Positions 15,233 through 24,292 of a stretch of 64,000 bases of DNA are shown one piece after another. The position numbers and the translations under genes were made by a program. The DNA is from Caenispirillum bisanense. Lineage in GTDB: Bacteria > Pseudomonadota > Alphaproteobacteria > Rhodospirillales > Rhodospirillaceae. The notes under the pieces are model-generated. The model searched no databases. It had not been told where the DNA came from and saw only the letters and a program-made list of their open reading frames with translations. Numbering within the stretch: position 1 is the first letter of the stretch; every line of letters begins with the position of its first letter. Where the stretch lies: contig NZ_OCNJ01000001.1 of assembly GCF_900230255.1 (NCBI RefSeq), positions 496,001-560,000 of the forward strand. The letters are read 5' to 3'.

Positions 15233-15973
15233 ATGAGGAAGGACACTGTGCCGCCTGCCGCCGTGGATGTCCTCACCGTCGCACCCTGCGAGCGAGTCGA
15301 GGGTCATGCCCGGATCGCGGCGCTCGATCAGTCGTCCGTCGCCACCCTCCACCACCTGGGCGATATTCCCTGGGTCGATCGCGTGACGGCTGACGAGGGG
15401 CAATCGACGCCCCTGGCTGCCGTGGCGGTGGCGCTGTCCGCCTCAGAGAATGAGGCGGAAGCGGCCTTGCACGACCTGGCGGCGCAGAAGGCTCATCTGC
15501 GGCTGCTCGTGATCGGGGCCGGGTGCAGGCTGTCCACCCTGCATGAAGACGTCGCGGTGATGCGCGCGGCCACGCCGCAACAGGCCGCAACAGCCATCAA
15601 GACCCTGCTGGCGCCGTCGTGGCTGCCCGGCTTCATCGGCTGTGACGTTGCGGACCTGCGGACCGCAGTCAACGGACGCCACTGCCGGCACGTCGTCACC
15701 GTGGACCTGGGCGACGACGCGGACGCCTGTGTCCAGGCTCTGCTGGCCGCCGTATCGCCGCTCGCCGAGGACGCGGGCGTCGGCCTCTTCCTCAACATCT
15801 GGCCGGGCGCCGGGCCGCGGGCGCCGCTTCAGGTGACGGCGGATGTGATCGCCGGCGTCGCCGAGGCTGCGCCGCCGGACGCCGTGGTGGTGGCGGCCAT
15901 GCCGGTCGGCGATCTGGATTACGAGACGCCGGCCGTCACCCTGTCGGTGTGGTCGACGCGGCCCACCCTCTGA
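15233..15973 (+). CDS. Divergent FtsZ-like protein lacking the GTP-binding half
   Basis: This 246-residue protein has no strong family signature at first sight, but from about residue 65 it follows the FtsZ sequence collinearly. LAAVAVAL matches the FtsZ strand TVAVVTKPF; LRLLVIGAGCRL matches the DSLITIPNDKL block; GFIGCDVADLRT (133-144) matches GLMNVDFADVRT; AAVSPLAED matches AISSPLLED; and LFLNIWPG (186-192) matches VLVNITAG. The C-terminal strands (DAVVVAAMPVGDLDYETP, then VTLSVWST) fit the FtsZ C-terminal domain. The tubulin G-box GGGTGTG and the preceding nucleotide-binding half are absent. A clear ribosome site (GGAGGGGATGGAG) precedes the ATG, and a terminator follows. It could be a regulator of division, a new-function paralogue, or a decaying one. 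Confidence 0.6.
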   Translation: MRKDTVPPAAVDVLTVAPCERVEGHARIAALDQSSVATLHHLGDIPWVDRVTADEGQSTPLAAVAVALSASENEAEAALHDLAAQKAHLRLLVIGAGCRLSTLHEDVAVMRAATPQQAATAIKTLLAPSWLPGFIGCDVADLRTAVNGRHCRHVVTVDLGDDADACVQALLAAVSPLAEDAGVGLFLNIWPGAGPRAPLQVTADVIAGVAEAAPPDAVVVAAMPVGDLDYETPAVTLSVWSTRPTL

Positions 15974-15984
15974 CCCCATAGCAC

Positions 15985-16021
15985 GAAGGGGCCGCTCCGG
16001 AAGATCCGGGGCGGCCCCTTC
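15985..16021. terminator. Bidirectional Rho-independent terminator
   Basis: A 16-bp stem (arm GAAGGGGCCGCTCCGG) with one G-T pair and an AAGAT loop lies between the convergent FtsZ-like and GNAT genes. On the plus strand it is followed by ATGTTTTA. Confidence 0.85.
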
Positions 16022-16034
16022 ATGTTTTAGCGCC

Positions 16035-16715
16035 TTACGCGCTCAGGCGTCTGTCCTCGGCCGGCGCCGCGGCCGGGAGGAGGGCCGGGTCGAAGAAGAG
16101 GACGGTGCCGAGGCCGTCCGTGCCGGTGCGCTGGTCTTTTTCCGCCCACGCCCGGCGAACCCACACCTGTTTCTTGGCGGCCCCGGGCAGCACCGGCACC
16201 GACACCTGCGGTTCCAGTTCCTCGGCGGTCGGCTTGTCGATCATGCCGGTGACGCCCGACAGCGCCCCCTCCACCAGTTCCAGGCCGAGGAATCGGTCGA
16301 GGTCCACCGGGCCCGGCAGGTCCAGGTTCACCGCCAGATCGCGGCGGAAGCCGAAGCGGCGGTAATAGGGCTCGTCGCCGACCAGGATGACGATCTCGTG
16401 GCCTTCCTCGCGGCAGCGTTCCAGCGCCGCCCGCATCAACTGGGTGCCGATGCGCAGCGAGCGGTACTTTTCCTCGATGGCGATGGGGCCGAGCAGCACC
16501 GCCGACACCCGGCGCGGGCCGATGACGATGGGCCAGAAGCGGATGGTGCCGATGACCTCGGCCCCTTCCACCGCCACGAGGTTGAGGGCGGCTACCGACG
16601 GCACGCCGTCGCGCAGCCGGTAGACCGTCTTGGTGGCCCGGTCGGGGCCGAAGGACTTCTCCACCAGCCGGTCGATGGCGGGGCCATGACCGGGGAGTTC
16701 ACGGACGATCATCAT
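16035..16715 (-). CDS. GNAT family N-acetyltransferase
   Basis: This 226-residue protein has a GNAT domain in the first 150 residues: VAVEGAEVIGTIRFWPI, the acetyl-CoA loop LLGPIAIEEKYRSLRIGTQLM, and the YYRRFGF motif typical of the YhbS-like branch. The C-terminal extension (residues 160-226) is less conserved. The substrate is unknown. It lies downstream of ornithine decarboxylase on the same strand with about 50 bp between them, so polyamine or amino-acid acetylation is possible but not shown. Confidence 0.82.
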   Translation of the reverse strand: MMIVRELPGHGPAIDRLVEKSFGPDRATKTVYRLRDGVPSVAALNLVAVEGAEVIGTIRFWPIVIGPRRVSAVLLGPIAIEEKYRSLRIGTQLMRAALERCREEGHEIVILVGDEPYYRRFGFRRDLAVNLDLPGPVDLDRFLGLELVEGALSGVTGMIDKPTAEELEPQVSVPVLPGAAKKQVWVRRAWAEKDQRTGTDGLGTVLFFDPALLPAAAPAEDRRLSA

Positions 16716-16767
16716 CGTCTGGGCACTCTCTCATACCAGGAGCCGAAGCGCAGAACCGCGGGCGGCG

Positions 16768-17904
16768 TCAGATGTAGTACTCGGTCAGCGGCGCGAAGCC
16801 GTTGAATCCGTTGGAGGCGTAGGTCGTAGTATACGCGCCGGCGGCGCGGATTTCGACCTTGTCGCCGATGCGCAGCGCCGTCGGCAGGCGGTAGTCGGCC
16901 TTGTCGTAGAGGATGTCGGCGGAATCGCAGGTCGGGCCGGCGATGATGACGGGCTCGGATTCCGCGCCCTCGGCATCGTGCTCGGTGACCAGCGGGTACT
17001 TGATGGCCTCGTCCATGGTTTCGGCCAGGCCGCCGAACTTGCCGATGTCGAGGTAGACCCACGAGCGGTTGTCGTTGGCCGACTTCTTGGAGATCAGCAC
17101 GACTTCCGACTGAATGACGCCGGCATTGCCGACCATGCCGCGGCCCGGCTCGATGATGGTTTCCGGCATGCGGTTGCCGAAGTGCTTCAGCAGGCTGTCG
17201 CGGATGGCCTGGCCGTACTGCTCGGCGGTGGGGATGTCGACCATGTACTTGGTGGCGAAGCCGCCGCCCAGGTTGACCATCTTCAGCTCCAGGCCCTTGC
17301 CGGCGAGGTCGTGGAAGATGTCGGCCACTTCGGCGAGCGCGCGGTCGTACTGCTCCAGGTCGCGCTGCTGGCTGCCGACGTGGAACGACACGCCGTAGGG
17401 CTCCACACCCTTGAAGCGGGCGGCGAGCAGCAGCTCCTTAGCCATCTCGGGCTCGCAGCCGAACTTGCGCGACAGCGGCCATTCGGCGCCTTCGCCCGAG
17501 GTCAGGATGCGGCAGAACACGCGCGAGCCGGGGGCGGCGCGGGCCACCTTGTCCAGTTCGGCCTCGCTGTCGAAGGCGTAGAGGCGCACACCGCGCTCGA
17601 AGGCGGCGGCGACGTCGCTCTCCTTCTTGATGGTGTTGCCGAAGGAGATGCGGTCGGGCGTCGCGCCGGCGGCCAGCACCATGTCGATCTCGGGGATCGA
17701 GGCGCAGTCGAACGACGAGCCGGCGGCCACCAGCAGCTTCAGGATGGCCGGCGCCGGGTTGGCCTTCACGGCGTAGAAGATGCGCGTGTCGGGCAGGGCG
17801 GCGCGCAGGGCGCAGAAGTTGTCGGCGACGATGTCGAGGTCCATCACGAGGCACGGGGTGGCCGGACGGGAGTCGCGGAGGAAGGCGGCGATCTTGGTGT
17901 TCAT
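16768..17904 (-). CDS. Ornithine/lysine decarboxylase (fold type III, PLP)
   Basis: This 378-residue enzyme is of the eukaryotic-like (alanine racemase fold) decarboxylase group used for polyamine synthesis in alphaproteobacteria. The PLP Lys47 lies in FYAVKANPAP; other signatures are the SFHVGSQ block, VNLGGGFATKY, the phosphate-binding EPGRGMVGNAG, and the catalytic Cys region GPTCDSAD. Full length is kept. Ornithine to putrescine is most likely, and relatives also accept lysine. The gene is preceded by a roughly 100-bp leader after the gamma-glutamylcyclotransferase-like gene. Confidence 0.9.
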   Translation of the reverse strand: MNTKIAAFLRDSRPATPCLVMDLDIVADNFCALRAALPDTRIFYAVKANPAPAILKLLVAAGSSFDCASIPEIDMVLAAGATPDRISFGNTIKKESDVAAAFERGVRLYAFDSEAELDKVARAAPGSRVFCRILTSGEGAEWPLSRKFGCEPEMAKELLLAARFKGVEPYGVSFHVGSQQRDLEQYDRALAEVADIFHDLAGKGLELKMVNLGGGFATKYMVDIPTAEQYGQAIRDSLLKHFGNRMPETIIEPGRGMVGNAGVIQSEVVLISKKSANDNRSWVYLDIGKFGGLAETMDEAIKYPLVTEHDAEGAESEPVIIAGPTCDSADILYDKADYRLPTALRIGDKVEIRAAGAYTTTYASNGFNGFAPLTEYYI

Positions 17905-18008
17905 GGCAGCAGTCCTTCAGGCGCAACACGGGCGCAAAATGAGTCGAAACGCTTGTTTTTGCGGATTTTTCGAGCGTCTGGGGGCGGTGAGACCCGGCCC
18001 TTGCGCGC

Positions 18009-18578
18009 CTATGGATACGCTCTGGCTTCGGCGGCCATGGCCTCTTCGTCGTAGCCGTAGAGACTGTCCACCTGGTCCTTGATACGGGCCCAGATCCCTT
18101 CGACTTCTCGCAGGGAGATGCGGCCGTAGTAGGTCATGAGCCGTTCTGCCAACGCGAGGGCCATGGACCGTTCGGTCTGCACCCAGGCGTCGAAATCCCA
18201 CCCGTCGTGGGACACGTCGATGGCGCCGGTGTCGAGGAACACGAGCGCCGTCACCCGGCGGCCGTCTTCGGTGGTGGCCGTCACCGGCACCAGTTCGTAG
18301 ACGTCGCCTTCGTAGAAATGCACGCGGTCGATGTCGGCCGCCGTCAGGCCTTCGACCAGCCGGCCGTCGACCAGACCGTCGGGCTTGGGCACCAGCACGG
18401 GGTAGTGCTCGCCCGCCACCCGGCGGCGCTGGAAGCCGCGGATGGAAGCCGGCGCCATGCGCACGTGGGCGGCGTCGCGGCCGATCACGCGGGCCATGAG
18501 GTCGAGGTCCATCAGGCTGCCGAAGACGAACAGGGCTTCAGCGGCGTGATGATCGCCGTTGGTGTAAAGGAAAGCCAT
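18009..18578 (-). CDS. Gamma-glutamylcyclotransferase-like (AIG2 fold) protein
   Basis: This 189-residue protein has the AIG2/GGCT fold pattern: LFVFGSLMDLDLMARVIG near the N-terminus, YPVLVPKPDGLVDGRLVEGL, and DRVHFYEGDVYELVPV with the probable catalytic acid Glu in FYEG. Enzymes of this fold cleave gamma-glutamyl amides. The last 60 residues extend beyond the core fold. The substrate is unknown. It lies upstream of ornithine decarboxylase on the same strand. Confidence 0.8.
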   Translation of the reverse strand: MAFLYTNGDHHAAEALFVFGSLMDLDLMARVIGRDAAHVRMAPASIRGFQRRRVAGEHYPVLVPKPDGLVDGRLVEGLTAADIDRVHFYEGDVYELVPVTATTEDGRRVTALVFLDTGAIDVSHDGWDFDAWVQTERSMALALAERLMTYYGRISLREVEGIWARIKDQVDSLYGYDEEAMAAEARAYP

Positions 18579-18980
18579 AGCGGGCCGTCCCCCAGGTCAT
18601 CGTCCGCCGTGAAGCGGAAGGTGGAAGCAAAACCCTCGGCGCGGCTTGTGTGGCCGGGCAAGGGTTCGTTCAGCGATGTCGGATAACCCGGTATCTGCCC
18701 CGGGTAAGGCGCCGACTATTCGACCTGGGTACTGAGCCCCGGCGCGCGATGAGCAACCATATCACTTCTCCAGCAAAACACCGGCGTGAGCCGAGTGAAC
18801 GTCCAGAGCCGCGTTACGTCGTTGCTTAGCCTCGCGGGGCCAGGGGCACGTGCGAATACGTCTGTGGGTCCCGATGTAGTCCCAAAGGCCCGGCCTGACA
18901 AGAAAAAATTTCGCCCCCCGCGCACATCGCCGCGCCTGTTGCGGAAATGCATCGGAAACCCGCAGAAACGTTGAAGATTC
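18579..18980. other. Unassigned 402-bp intergenic region
   Basis: No convincing reading frame, tRNA or repeat was found here. The region contains a small hairpin, ACCCGG with CCCGGGT about 7 bases apart, near 18687-18706, and an A-rich tract (AAGAAAAAATTTC) near 18900. It should hold the promoter of the downstream minus-strand gene. Confidence 0.5.
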
Positions 18981-20162
18981 TCATCCCCCCGCAGGGTCGG
19001 GCACCGACAGGCCGCGGACGTAGGCGGGGGCGCGCTGTTCAACCGGCGCGCGCTGGGTCGTGCCCGGCGCCGACAGGCGGTAGAAGGCGACCGGATCGTG
19101 CCGCCCGCGCACCAGCACGAAGGCGTCCAGGTCGGCCACATAGGCGCACTTGGACACGACGCGCAATGGCTTGTCGCGCGGCTCCGGCCCCTCCGGGTTG
19201 GGCCAGCGGGTGACGGAGCGGTCGGCCGGGTTCACCTCGTAGACCGTGCGGCTGCCGCTCAGGACCACCAGCCGCTGCCGCGCCGGGTGCCAGACGACGC
19301 AGGGCGACGGCCCGACACCGCCGAGCGGCAGGTCACCCAACTCGCGCAGCCGATCCGCCCGCTGGCCGGGGCCGTACTCCAGCCGCCACAGGGCGCGGCC
19401 GCCGGACAGGCAATAGATGTCCTCGCCCGCCGCCGTGCAGACCATGCCCGGCGCCGGGCTGGTGGCGCCGATGGGGATTTCGGTGGCGGGCAGGGTGGCG
19501 GCGGGGTCCATCTCGGCCAGCACGTCGCGCTCGGTGCCGACGACCACGAGGCCGCCGGTGCGCGGGTTGCGGGCGACGGCCGCCCCGGCGAAGCGGCGCG
19601 GCGCGCCCGGCTCGGGCCGCCACCCGGCCTGCGGTGCGCGCAGGTCGAGCGACCAGGCGGTGTCGATGCTGCGCGTGCCGCTGCGGCAGAAGGCGTCGGT
19701 GAGGAAGGCGTAGAGCCGGCCGTCGACCACCTCCAGCCCGTCCCACGCGAGGCCCGCGGCGGGGGCGTCGGGCACGGCGGGGCAGGGCGGTCCGTCGGCG
19801 GGCAGCGGAGTCGGCTCGGTCAGGCGCTGCCAGCGCAGGTCGGACAGGCACAGGCGATAGATCTCGTTGCCGCCCCAGTAGCGTCGCCCGCCGCCCATGA
19901 ACAGCAGACAACGCGACTCGGGATCCCAGGCGGCGCCGTTGTCGTCGCCGGCGGCCTGGGCGTCCTTCGATCCCGAGAGGTGGAGTCGCTGTGCCGTCGC
20001 CTTGTCGACCTGGACGCCCGACTCCGACAGTGCGCTTCCCGGCACCAGCGCCCACTGGCCGGGCGACGGCACGAAGGCGGCCGCCCGCTCCGCCGCCGCA
20101 GCGGGCAGGACGGCGGCGGCGAGCAGCGCGCAGGCGGCGGCGAAAGGGGCGAGGCGGCGCAT
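18981..20162 (-). CDS. Secreted beta-propeller-like (kelch-type) hypothetical protein
   Basis: This 393-residue protein has an N-terminal signal peptide (an Ala/Leu core ending near AAAAE, residue 25). The mature region carries repeated strand-turn units of about 50 residues, each with an aromatic or glycine pattern: GAAWDPESRCLLFMGGGRRYWGG, VVDGRLYAFLTDAF, RNPRTGGLVVVGT, WHPARQRLVVLSGSRTVYEVN, and VADLDAFVLVRG. This fits a kelch/galactose-oxidase-type propeller. No catalytic residues are recognisable. It stands alone, and the function is unknown. Confidence 0.75.
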   Translation of the reverse strand: MRRLAPFAAACALLAAAVLPAAAAERAAAFVPSPGQWALVPGSALSESGVQVDKATAQRLHLSGSKDAQAAGDDNGAAWDPESRCLLFMGGGRRYWGGNEIYRLCLSDLRWQRLTEPTPLPADGPPCPAVPDAPAAGLAWDGLEVVDGRLYAFLTDAFCRSGTRSIDTAWSLDLRAPQAGWRPEPGAPRRFAGAAVARNPRTGGLVVVGTERDVLAEMDPAATLPATEIPIGATSPAPGMVCTAAGEDIYCLSGGRALWRLEYGPGQRADRLRELGDLPLGGVGPSPCVVWHPARQRLVVLSGSRTVYEVNPADRSVTRWPNPEGPEPRDKPLRVVSKCAYVADLDAFVLVRGRHDPVAFYRLSAPGTTQRAPVEQRAPAYVRGLSVPDPAGG

Positions 20163-20216
20163 GGTCCCCAGGATAGGGGCCGCCGCCGCGGCGGGACAGG
20201 ACCCGCCCGGACTACC

Positions 20217-20834
20217 TCAGTTGGCGACCACCGCCGCACCCGCCCCCATGAGCATGGCGCCGGCGGTGCGGTTCAGGCGGCGGCGGGCGGTGACGCTGCG
20301 CAGCACCCGGCGCAGGCGGCTCGCCATCAGGCAGTAGGGGATCAGCGCGCTGGCGATGCCGGCGGCGGCGATGGGCGCGGCGGTCAGCACGGCGCCGTGC
20401 GCCAGGGCGTTCATGTCGAGCAGGTTGGGCAGCACCGACAGATAGAAGAAGATCGGCTTCGGATTGCCGAGCGTCAGCATGTAGCCCGACAGCCAGCGGC
20501 GCAGCAGCGAGGCTTCTTCCGGCACGTCGGCGTCCAGATCCTCGGCGGTCACCCGCTTGCGCCACATCTTGACGCCCATGTAGACGAGGTAGAGGCCGCC
20601 GGCGATCTTCACCGCCAGGAACAGCGGGCCGAGCACCTGCGCCACCATGGACAGGCCGAACACCGTCAGCGTCAGCCACGTGATGTTGCCGCACAGGATG
20701 CCGGCGATGAACGGCAGGGTGCGCACGAAGCCCTGCGCCAGCCCGCGGGCGATGACGGCGAACACGCCGGGGCCCGGCGTCAGGCCGAGCAGATAGACGG
20801 CGACGTAGAACGCAAAGGCGGCGTGCAGGGTCAT
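20217..20834 (-). CDS. LysE family amino-acid exporter
   Basis: This 205-residue inner-membrane protein has about six hydrophobic segments and the LysE/RhtB features GLTPGPGVFAVIARGLAQG at helix 1, FLAVKIAGGLYLVYMGVKMWR in the middle, and the GNPKPIFFYLSVLPN loop. Members export amino acids or related metabolites; the substrate cannot be predicted. It lies next to a second LysE paralogue on the same strand, 64 bp away, with a very similar central segment (LFLAVKIAGGLYLV), so the two probably arose by tandem duplication. Confidence 0.9.
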   Translation of the reverse strand: MTLHAAFAFYVAVYLLGLTPGPGVFAVIARGLAQGFVRTLPFIAGILCGNITWLTLTVFGLSMVAQVLGPLFLAVKIAGGLYLVYMGVKMWRKRVTAEDLDADVPEEASLLRRWLSGYMLTLGNPKPIFFYLSVLPNLLDMNALAHGAVLTAAPIAAAGIASALIPYCLMASRLRRVLRSVTARRRLNRTAGAMLMGAGAAVVAN

Positions 20835-20898
20835 GATGGGGTGCAGAGCCTCAGGGAGGGCGAACGCGGCGGCATCCTGTCACGGAGCCGGAATGGTT

Positions 20899-21522
20899 TC
20901 AAGTGGCCGCCACGGCGGCGCCGGCACCCACCATGACCACCCCGGCGCCCCTGTCGATGCGGCGGCGGGCGACGGCGGAGCGCATGAGGCCGCGCAGGCG
21001 GCTGGCGGTGACGATCCACGGCACCAGCCCGCCGCCGACGCCGACGCCGATGACGCCGACGGTGGCGATCAGGCCGGGCAGCGACAGGGAATGCAGGTCG
21101 ATCACCGTCGGCAGGACGGAAACGTAGAACAGCATCACCTTCGGATTGCCGATCATCAGCGCGAGGCCCGAGAGGTAGGTGCGCCAGGCGCTCGGTTCCG
21201 TCGGCACGGGCGTCGGGCCGTTGTCCGCTGCGTCGTCGTGGCGGGTGCGCAGCAGCTTGATGCCGAGCCACACCAGATAGAGCCCGCCCGCGATCTTCAC
21301 CGCCAGGAACAGCGGGCCGAGGGTCTTGGCGATGACGGTCAGGCCGGTGACCGCGAAGGCGATCCACACCACGTCGCCCGACAGCATGCCGGCCACGAAC
21401 ACCAGCGAGCGGCGCACGCCCTGGGCCATCACCCGCGCCGACAGGGCGACGGTGCCCGGCCCCGGCAGAACGGCGGCCAGGAAGCAGGTGGCGAGCAGGG
21501 CGGCGACGGTGTGCAGGGTCAT
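20899..21522 (-). CDS. LysE family amino-acid exporter (second copy)
   Basis: This 207-residue paralogue of the downstream gene has the same layout: PGPGTVALSARVMAQG at the start, LFLAVKIAGGLYLVWLGIKLL, and MIGNPKVMLFYVSVLPT. The ATG at 21522 gives the usual LysE length; the frame is open further upstream but codes for no recognisable extension. It is divergent from the lpiA homologue. The two copies differ in the middle loop and the last helix, so they may have different substrates. Confidence 0.9.
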   Translation of the reverse strand: MTLHTVAALLATCFLAAVLPGPGTVALSARVMAQGVRRSLVFVAGMLSGDVVWIAFAVTGLTVIAKTLGPLFLAVKIAGGLYLVWLGIKLLRTRHDDAADNGPTPVPTEPSAWRTYLSGLALMIGNPKVMLFYVSVLPTVIDLHSLSLPGLIATVGVIGVGVGGGLVPWIVTASRLRGLMRSAVARRRIDRGAGVVMVGAGAAVAAT

Positions 21523-21703
21523 GGCGCGGGGGTCCTTGCGATTGGCCTCCACGCTGGCGCCATTCCCCTGTCGCTGCCAGGGCCATTGGCGCGCTGCCGC
21601 AGGCGCCATGTGTGCCGGAAATTCACTTTCAAGCCCTACCGCTTCCGAGGTAAGAGAAGCGGCGACCGCCGTGGGGTCGACTTCATCGGCTGACCGGACC
21701 CTC

Positions 21704-24292
21704 ATGTCCTCCCTCGAACCGTCGTTGCCGCAGCGCCTGCTGTCGCCCGCCGTCATCCGTCCGCTGGCGGCCGTGGCGAGCCTGCTCGCCTTCGGATTGG
21801 CCCTGTGGGTCATCCACCACGAGGCTTCCGCCATCACCTGGGACGAGATCCACGCCGGCATGCGCCGGGTGGGCGCCGGCGACGTGCTGATCGGCCTCGC
21901 GCTGACCGCCGTCAGCTACCTCGCGCTCACCGTCTTCGACCACATGGGCCTGCGCCACTGCGGTGCGAGCGTGCCCTATCGGCAGGTGGTGCCGGCGGCC
22001 TTCATCGCTCAGGCCATCAGCCATACCGCCGGCTTCGCCGCCCTGACCGGCACCTCCATCCGCCTGCGGTTCTATTCCAACCTGGGCGTCGGCCCGGTGG
22101 ACGTGGCGCGCGTCATGGTGTTCTGCTCCATCAGCATCGGCCTCGGCGCCGCCGTGGTGGGCGCCGTCGGGGCGGTGGCGGAGCCGGTGCGCCTCGCCGC
22201 CGCGCTCACCCTGCCGGTGCCGGTGGTGAACCTGATCGGCGCCGGGCTGCTGCTCGGCGTCGGCGTCTACGTGGGTGCGGCCATGCTGCGCACCGACATC
22301 GCCTTCCGCGGCTGGCGGGTCCGCCTGCCGGCGCTCAAGGTGACGCTGGCGCAGGTGGCGCTGTCGACCCTGGACTGGACCGCCGCCGGCGCCGTGCTCT
22401 ACGTGCTGCTGCCCGACGGCCTGCCGGTGTCGCTGCTCGGCTTCCTCGGCCTCTACGCCATCGCCCTCATGGCCGGCGTGGTCAGCCACGTGCCGGGCGG
22501 CGTCGGGGTGTTCGAGGGGCTGCTGCTGCTGTTCCTGCCCGGCGTGCCGGCGGCCGACGTGCTGACGGCCATGATCCTCTACCGCCTGCTCTACAACGTG
22601 CTGCCGCTGGTGCTGGCGGTGGTGCTGCTGGTGGCGATCGAGCTGGCGCAGAAGCGGGCCGCCGCGCAATCCACCCTGCGGCGCCTCGCCGGCGTCAGCC
22701 GCCGGCTCGCACCGCCCGCCTTCGCCATGCTGACGGTGGTGGCGGGGCTGGTCATGCTGGTGTCTTCCGCCACCCCCGCCGCACCGGGCCGCATCGAGAT
22801 GCTGAGCGGCATCCTGCCGCTTGGCGTGGTCGAGGCGTCGCACGTGCTCGGCAGCGTGGTCGGCCTGTTGTGCCTGGTGCTGGCGCGCGGCCTCATGCGC
22901 CGGCTCGACAGCGCGTGGTTCGGCGTCATGGCGCTGGCGATCGGCGCCGTCCTGCTGTCGCTGCTGAAGGGGTGGGACTGGGAGGAGGCGAGCTTCATGC
23001 TCGTGCTGGCGGTGCTGCTCGGGCTGGCCCGGCCCCTGTTCGACCGCCACGGTTCGCTGCTGCACCAGCCGCTGACACCGGGCTGGCTGGCGGCGGTGAC
23101 CGTGGCGCTGGCGGCCAGCGGCTGGCTCGGCTGGTTCACCTGGAGCCACGGCGAGTACGCCGCTTTCGACCTTTGGACCTTCGCCTTCGACGCCGAGGCG
23201 CCGCGCGTGCTGCGCGCCAGCGTGGTCGCCGCCGCCGTCGCCTTGGTTCTGCTGGTGATGCGCTTCACCGGCCCGGCGGCGCAGCGGCCCCGCCCGGCGT
23301 CCGACGACGATCTCGCCCGCGCCGCCGCCATCGTCGCGGGTGCGTCGGAAAGCCAGGCCAACCTCGCGCTGCTCGGCGACAAGTCGTTCCTGTTTTCCGA
23401 GGCGGGCGATGCCTTCCTCATGTACGGCGCCAGCGGCCGCTCGCTGGTCGCCATGGGCGACCCCGTGGGCAATCCGGCGGCGGCGGCCGACCTCGTGTGG
23501 TCGTTCCGCGAGCTGTGCGACCGCACCGGCGCCTGGCCCGTGTTCTACCAGATCCGCCCCGACACCCTGCCGCTCTACCTCGACCTCGGCCTGCGCTTCG
23601 TGAAGCTGGGCGAGGAGGCGGTGGTCCGGCTGCCCGACTTCTCGCTGGCCGGTCAGGCGCGGTCGGCCCTGCGCTACGGCCACCGCCGGGCGGGGCGCGA
23701 CGGCGCGACCTTCGAGATGGTGCCGGCGGGCGCCGTCGACGACGCCCTCATGGCCGAGATGGCGGCGGTGTCGCAGGCCTGGATGGGATCGCGGCGGGCG
23801 CGCGAAAAGCGCTTCTCCCTCGGCTGCTTCGACGAGACCTACCTGCGCCGCTTCCCCGTCGCCCTGGCCCGCCGCGAGGGCCGCCTGATCGCCTTCGCCA
23901 ACCTGTGGCCGGGCGGCGACCAGCGCGAGCTGACCGTCGACCTCATGCGCCACGCGCCCGACGCTGGCTACGGCATCATGGATTTCCTGTTCGTCGAGAT
24001 CATCCTGTGGGCCAAGGCCGAAGGGTGGGAGAGCTTCTCGCTCGGCATGGCGCCGCTGGCCGGCCTGCCCGACAACCCGCTGGCGCCCATCTGGAGCCGC
24101 GTCGGCACCATGATCTTCGAGCGCAGCGAGGGCCTCTACAATTTCCAGGGCGTGCGGGTCTACAAGGAGAAGTATGCGCCGCAATGGCGGCCGCGCTTCC
24201 TCGCCGCGCCCGCCGGCCCGGCGCTGCTGAAGGTGGCAGTGGACGTCGCCAGCCTCATCGGCGGCGGCTTCAGGGGAGTGATCGCGAAGTGA
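21704..24292 (+). CDS. lpiA: Lysyl-phosphatidylglycerol synthase/flippase (MprF/LpiA)
   Basis: This 862-residue integral membrane protein is predicted to transfer lysine from Lys-tRNA to phosphatidylglycerol and flip the product, reducing the negative surface charge. The first 540 residues hold many transmembrane helices, including the conserved VSHVPGGVGVFEG flippase motif near residue 265. The C-terminal domain (DUF2156, from about residue 540) has FLMYGASGRSLVAMGDPVG, the GRRAGRDG-type basic loop, and the end block LYNFQGVRVYKEKY. The ATG at 21704 follows the normal N-terminus. It overlaps the acvB start by four bases, the lpiA-acvB order known from Rhizobium and Agrobacterium. Confidence 0.93.
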   Translation: MSSLEPSLPQRLLSPAVIRPLAAVASLLAFGLALWVIHHEASAITWDEIHAGMRRVGAGDVLIGLALTAVSYLALTVFDHMGLRHCGASVPYRQVVPAAFIAQAISHTAGFAALTGTSIRLRFYSNLGVGPVDVARVMVFCSISIGLGAAVVGAVGAVAEPVRLAAALTLPVPVVNLIGAGLLLGVGVYVGAAMLRTDIAFRGWRVRLPALKVTLAQVALSTLDWTAAGAVLYVLLPDGLPVSLLGFLGLYAIALMAGVVSHVPGGVGVFEGLLLLFLPGVPAADVLTAMILYRLLYNVLPLVLAVVLLVAIELAQKRAAAQSTLRRLAGVSRRLAPPAFAMLTVVAGLVMLVSSATPAAPGRIEMLSGILPLGVVEASHVLGSVVGLLCLVLARGLMRRLDSAWFGVMALAIGAVLLSLLKGWDWEEASFMLVLAVLLGLARPLFDRHGSLLHQPLTPGWLAAVTVALAASGWLGWFTWSHGEYAAFDLWTFAFDAEAPRVLRASVVAAAVALVLLVMRFTGPAAQRPRPASDDDLARAAAIVAGASESQANLALLGDKSFLFSEAGDAFLMYGASGRSLVAMGDPVGNPAAAADLVWSFRELCDRTGAWPVFYQIRPDTLPLYLDLGLRFVKLGEEAVVRLPDFSLAGQARSALRYGHRRAGRDGATFEMVPAGAVDDALMAEMAAVSQAWMGSRRAREKRFSLGCFDETYLRRFPVALARREGRLIAFANLWPGGDQRELTVDLMRHAPDAGYGIMDFLFVEIILWAKAEGWESFSLGMAPLAGLPDNPLAPIWSRVGTMIFERSEGLYNFQGVRVYKEKYAPQWRPRFLAAPAGPALLKVAVDVASLIGGGFRGVIAK

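Noticed and set aside
18716-19141. A 141-codon minus-strand frame between the gamma-glutamylcyclotransferase-like and propeller genes
   Set aside because: Half of it is antisense or out-of-frame to the propeller gene, and the rest shows no protein-like pattern or start signal.
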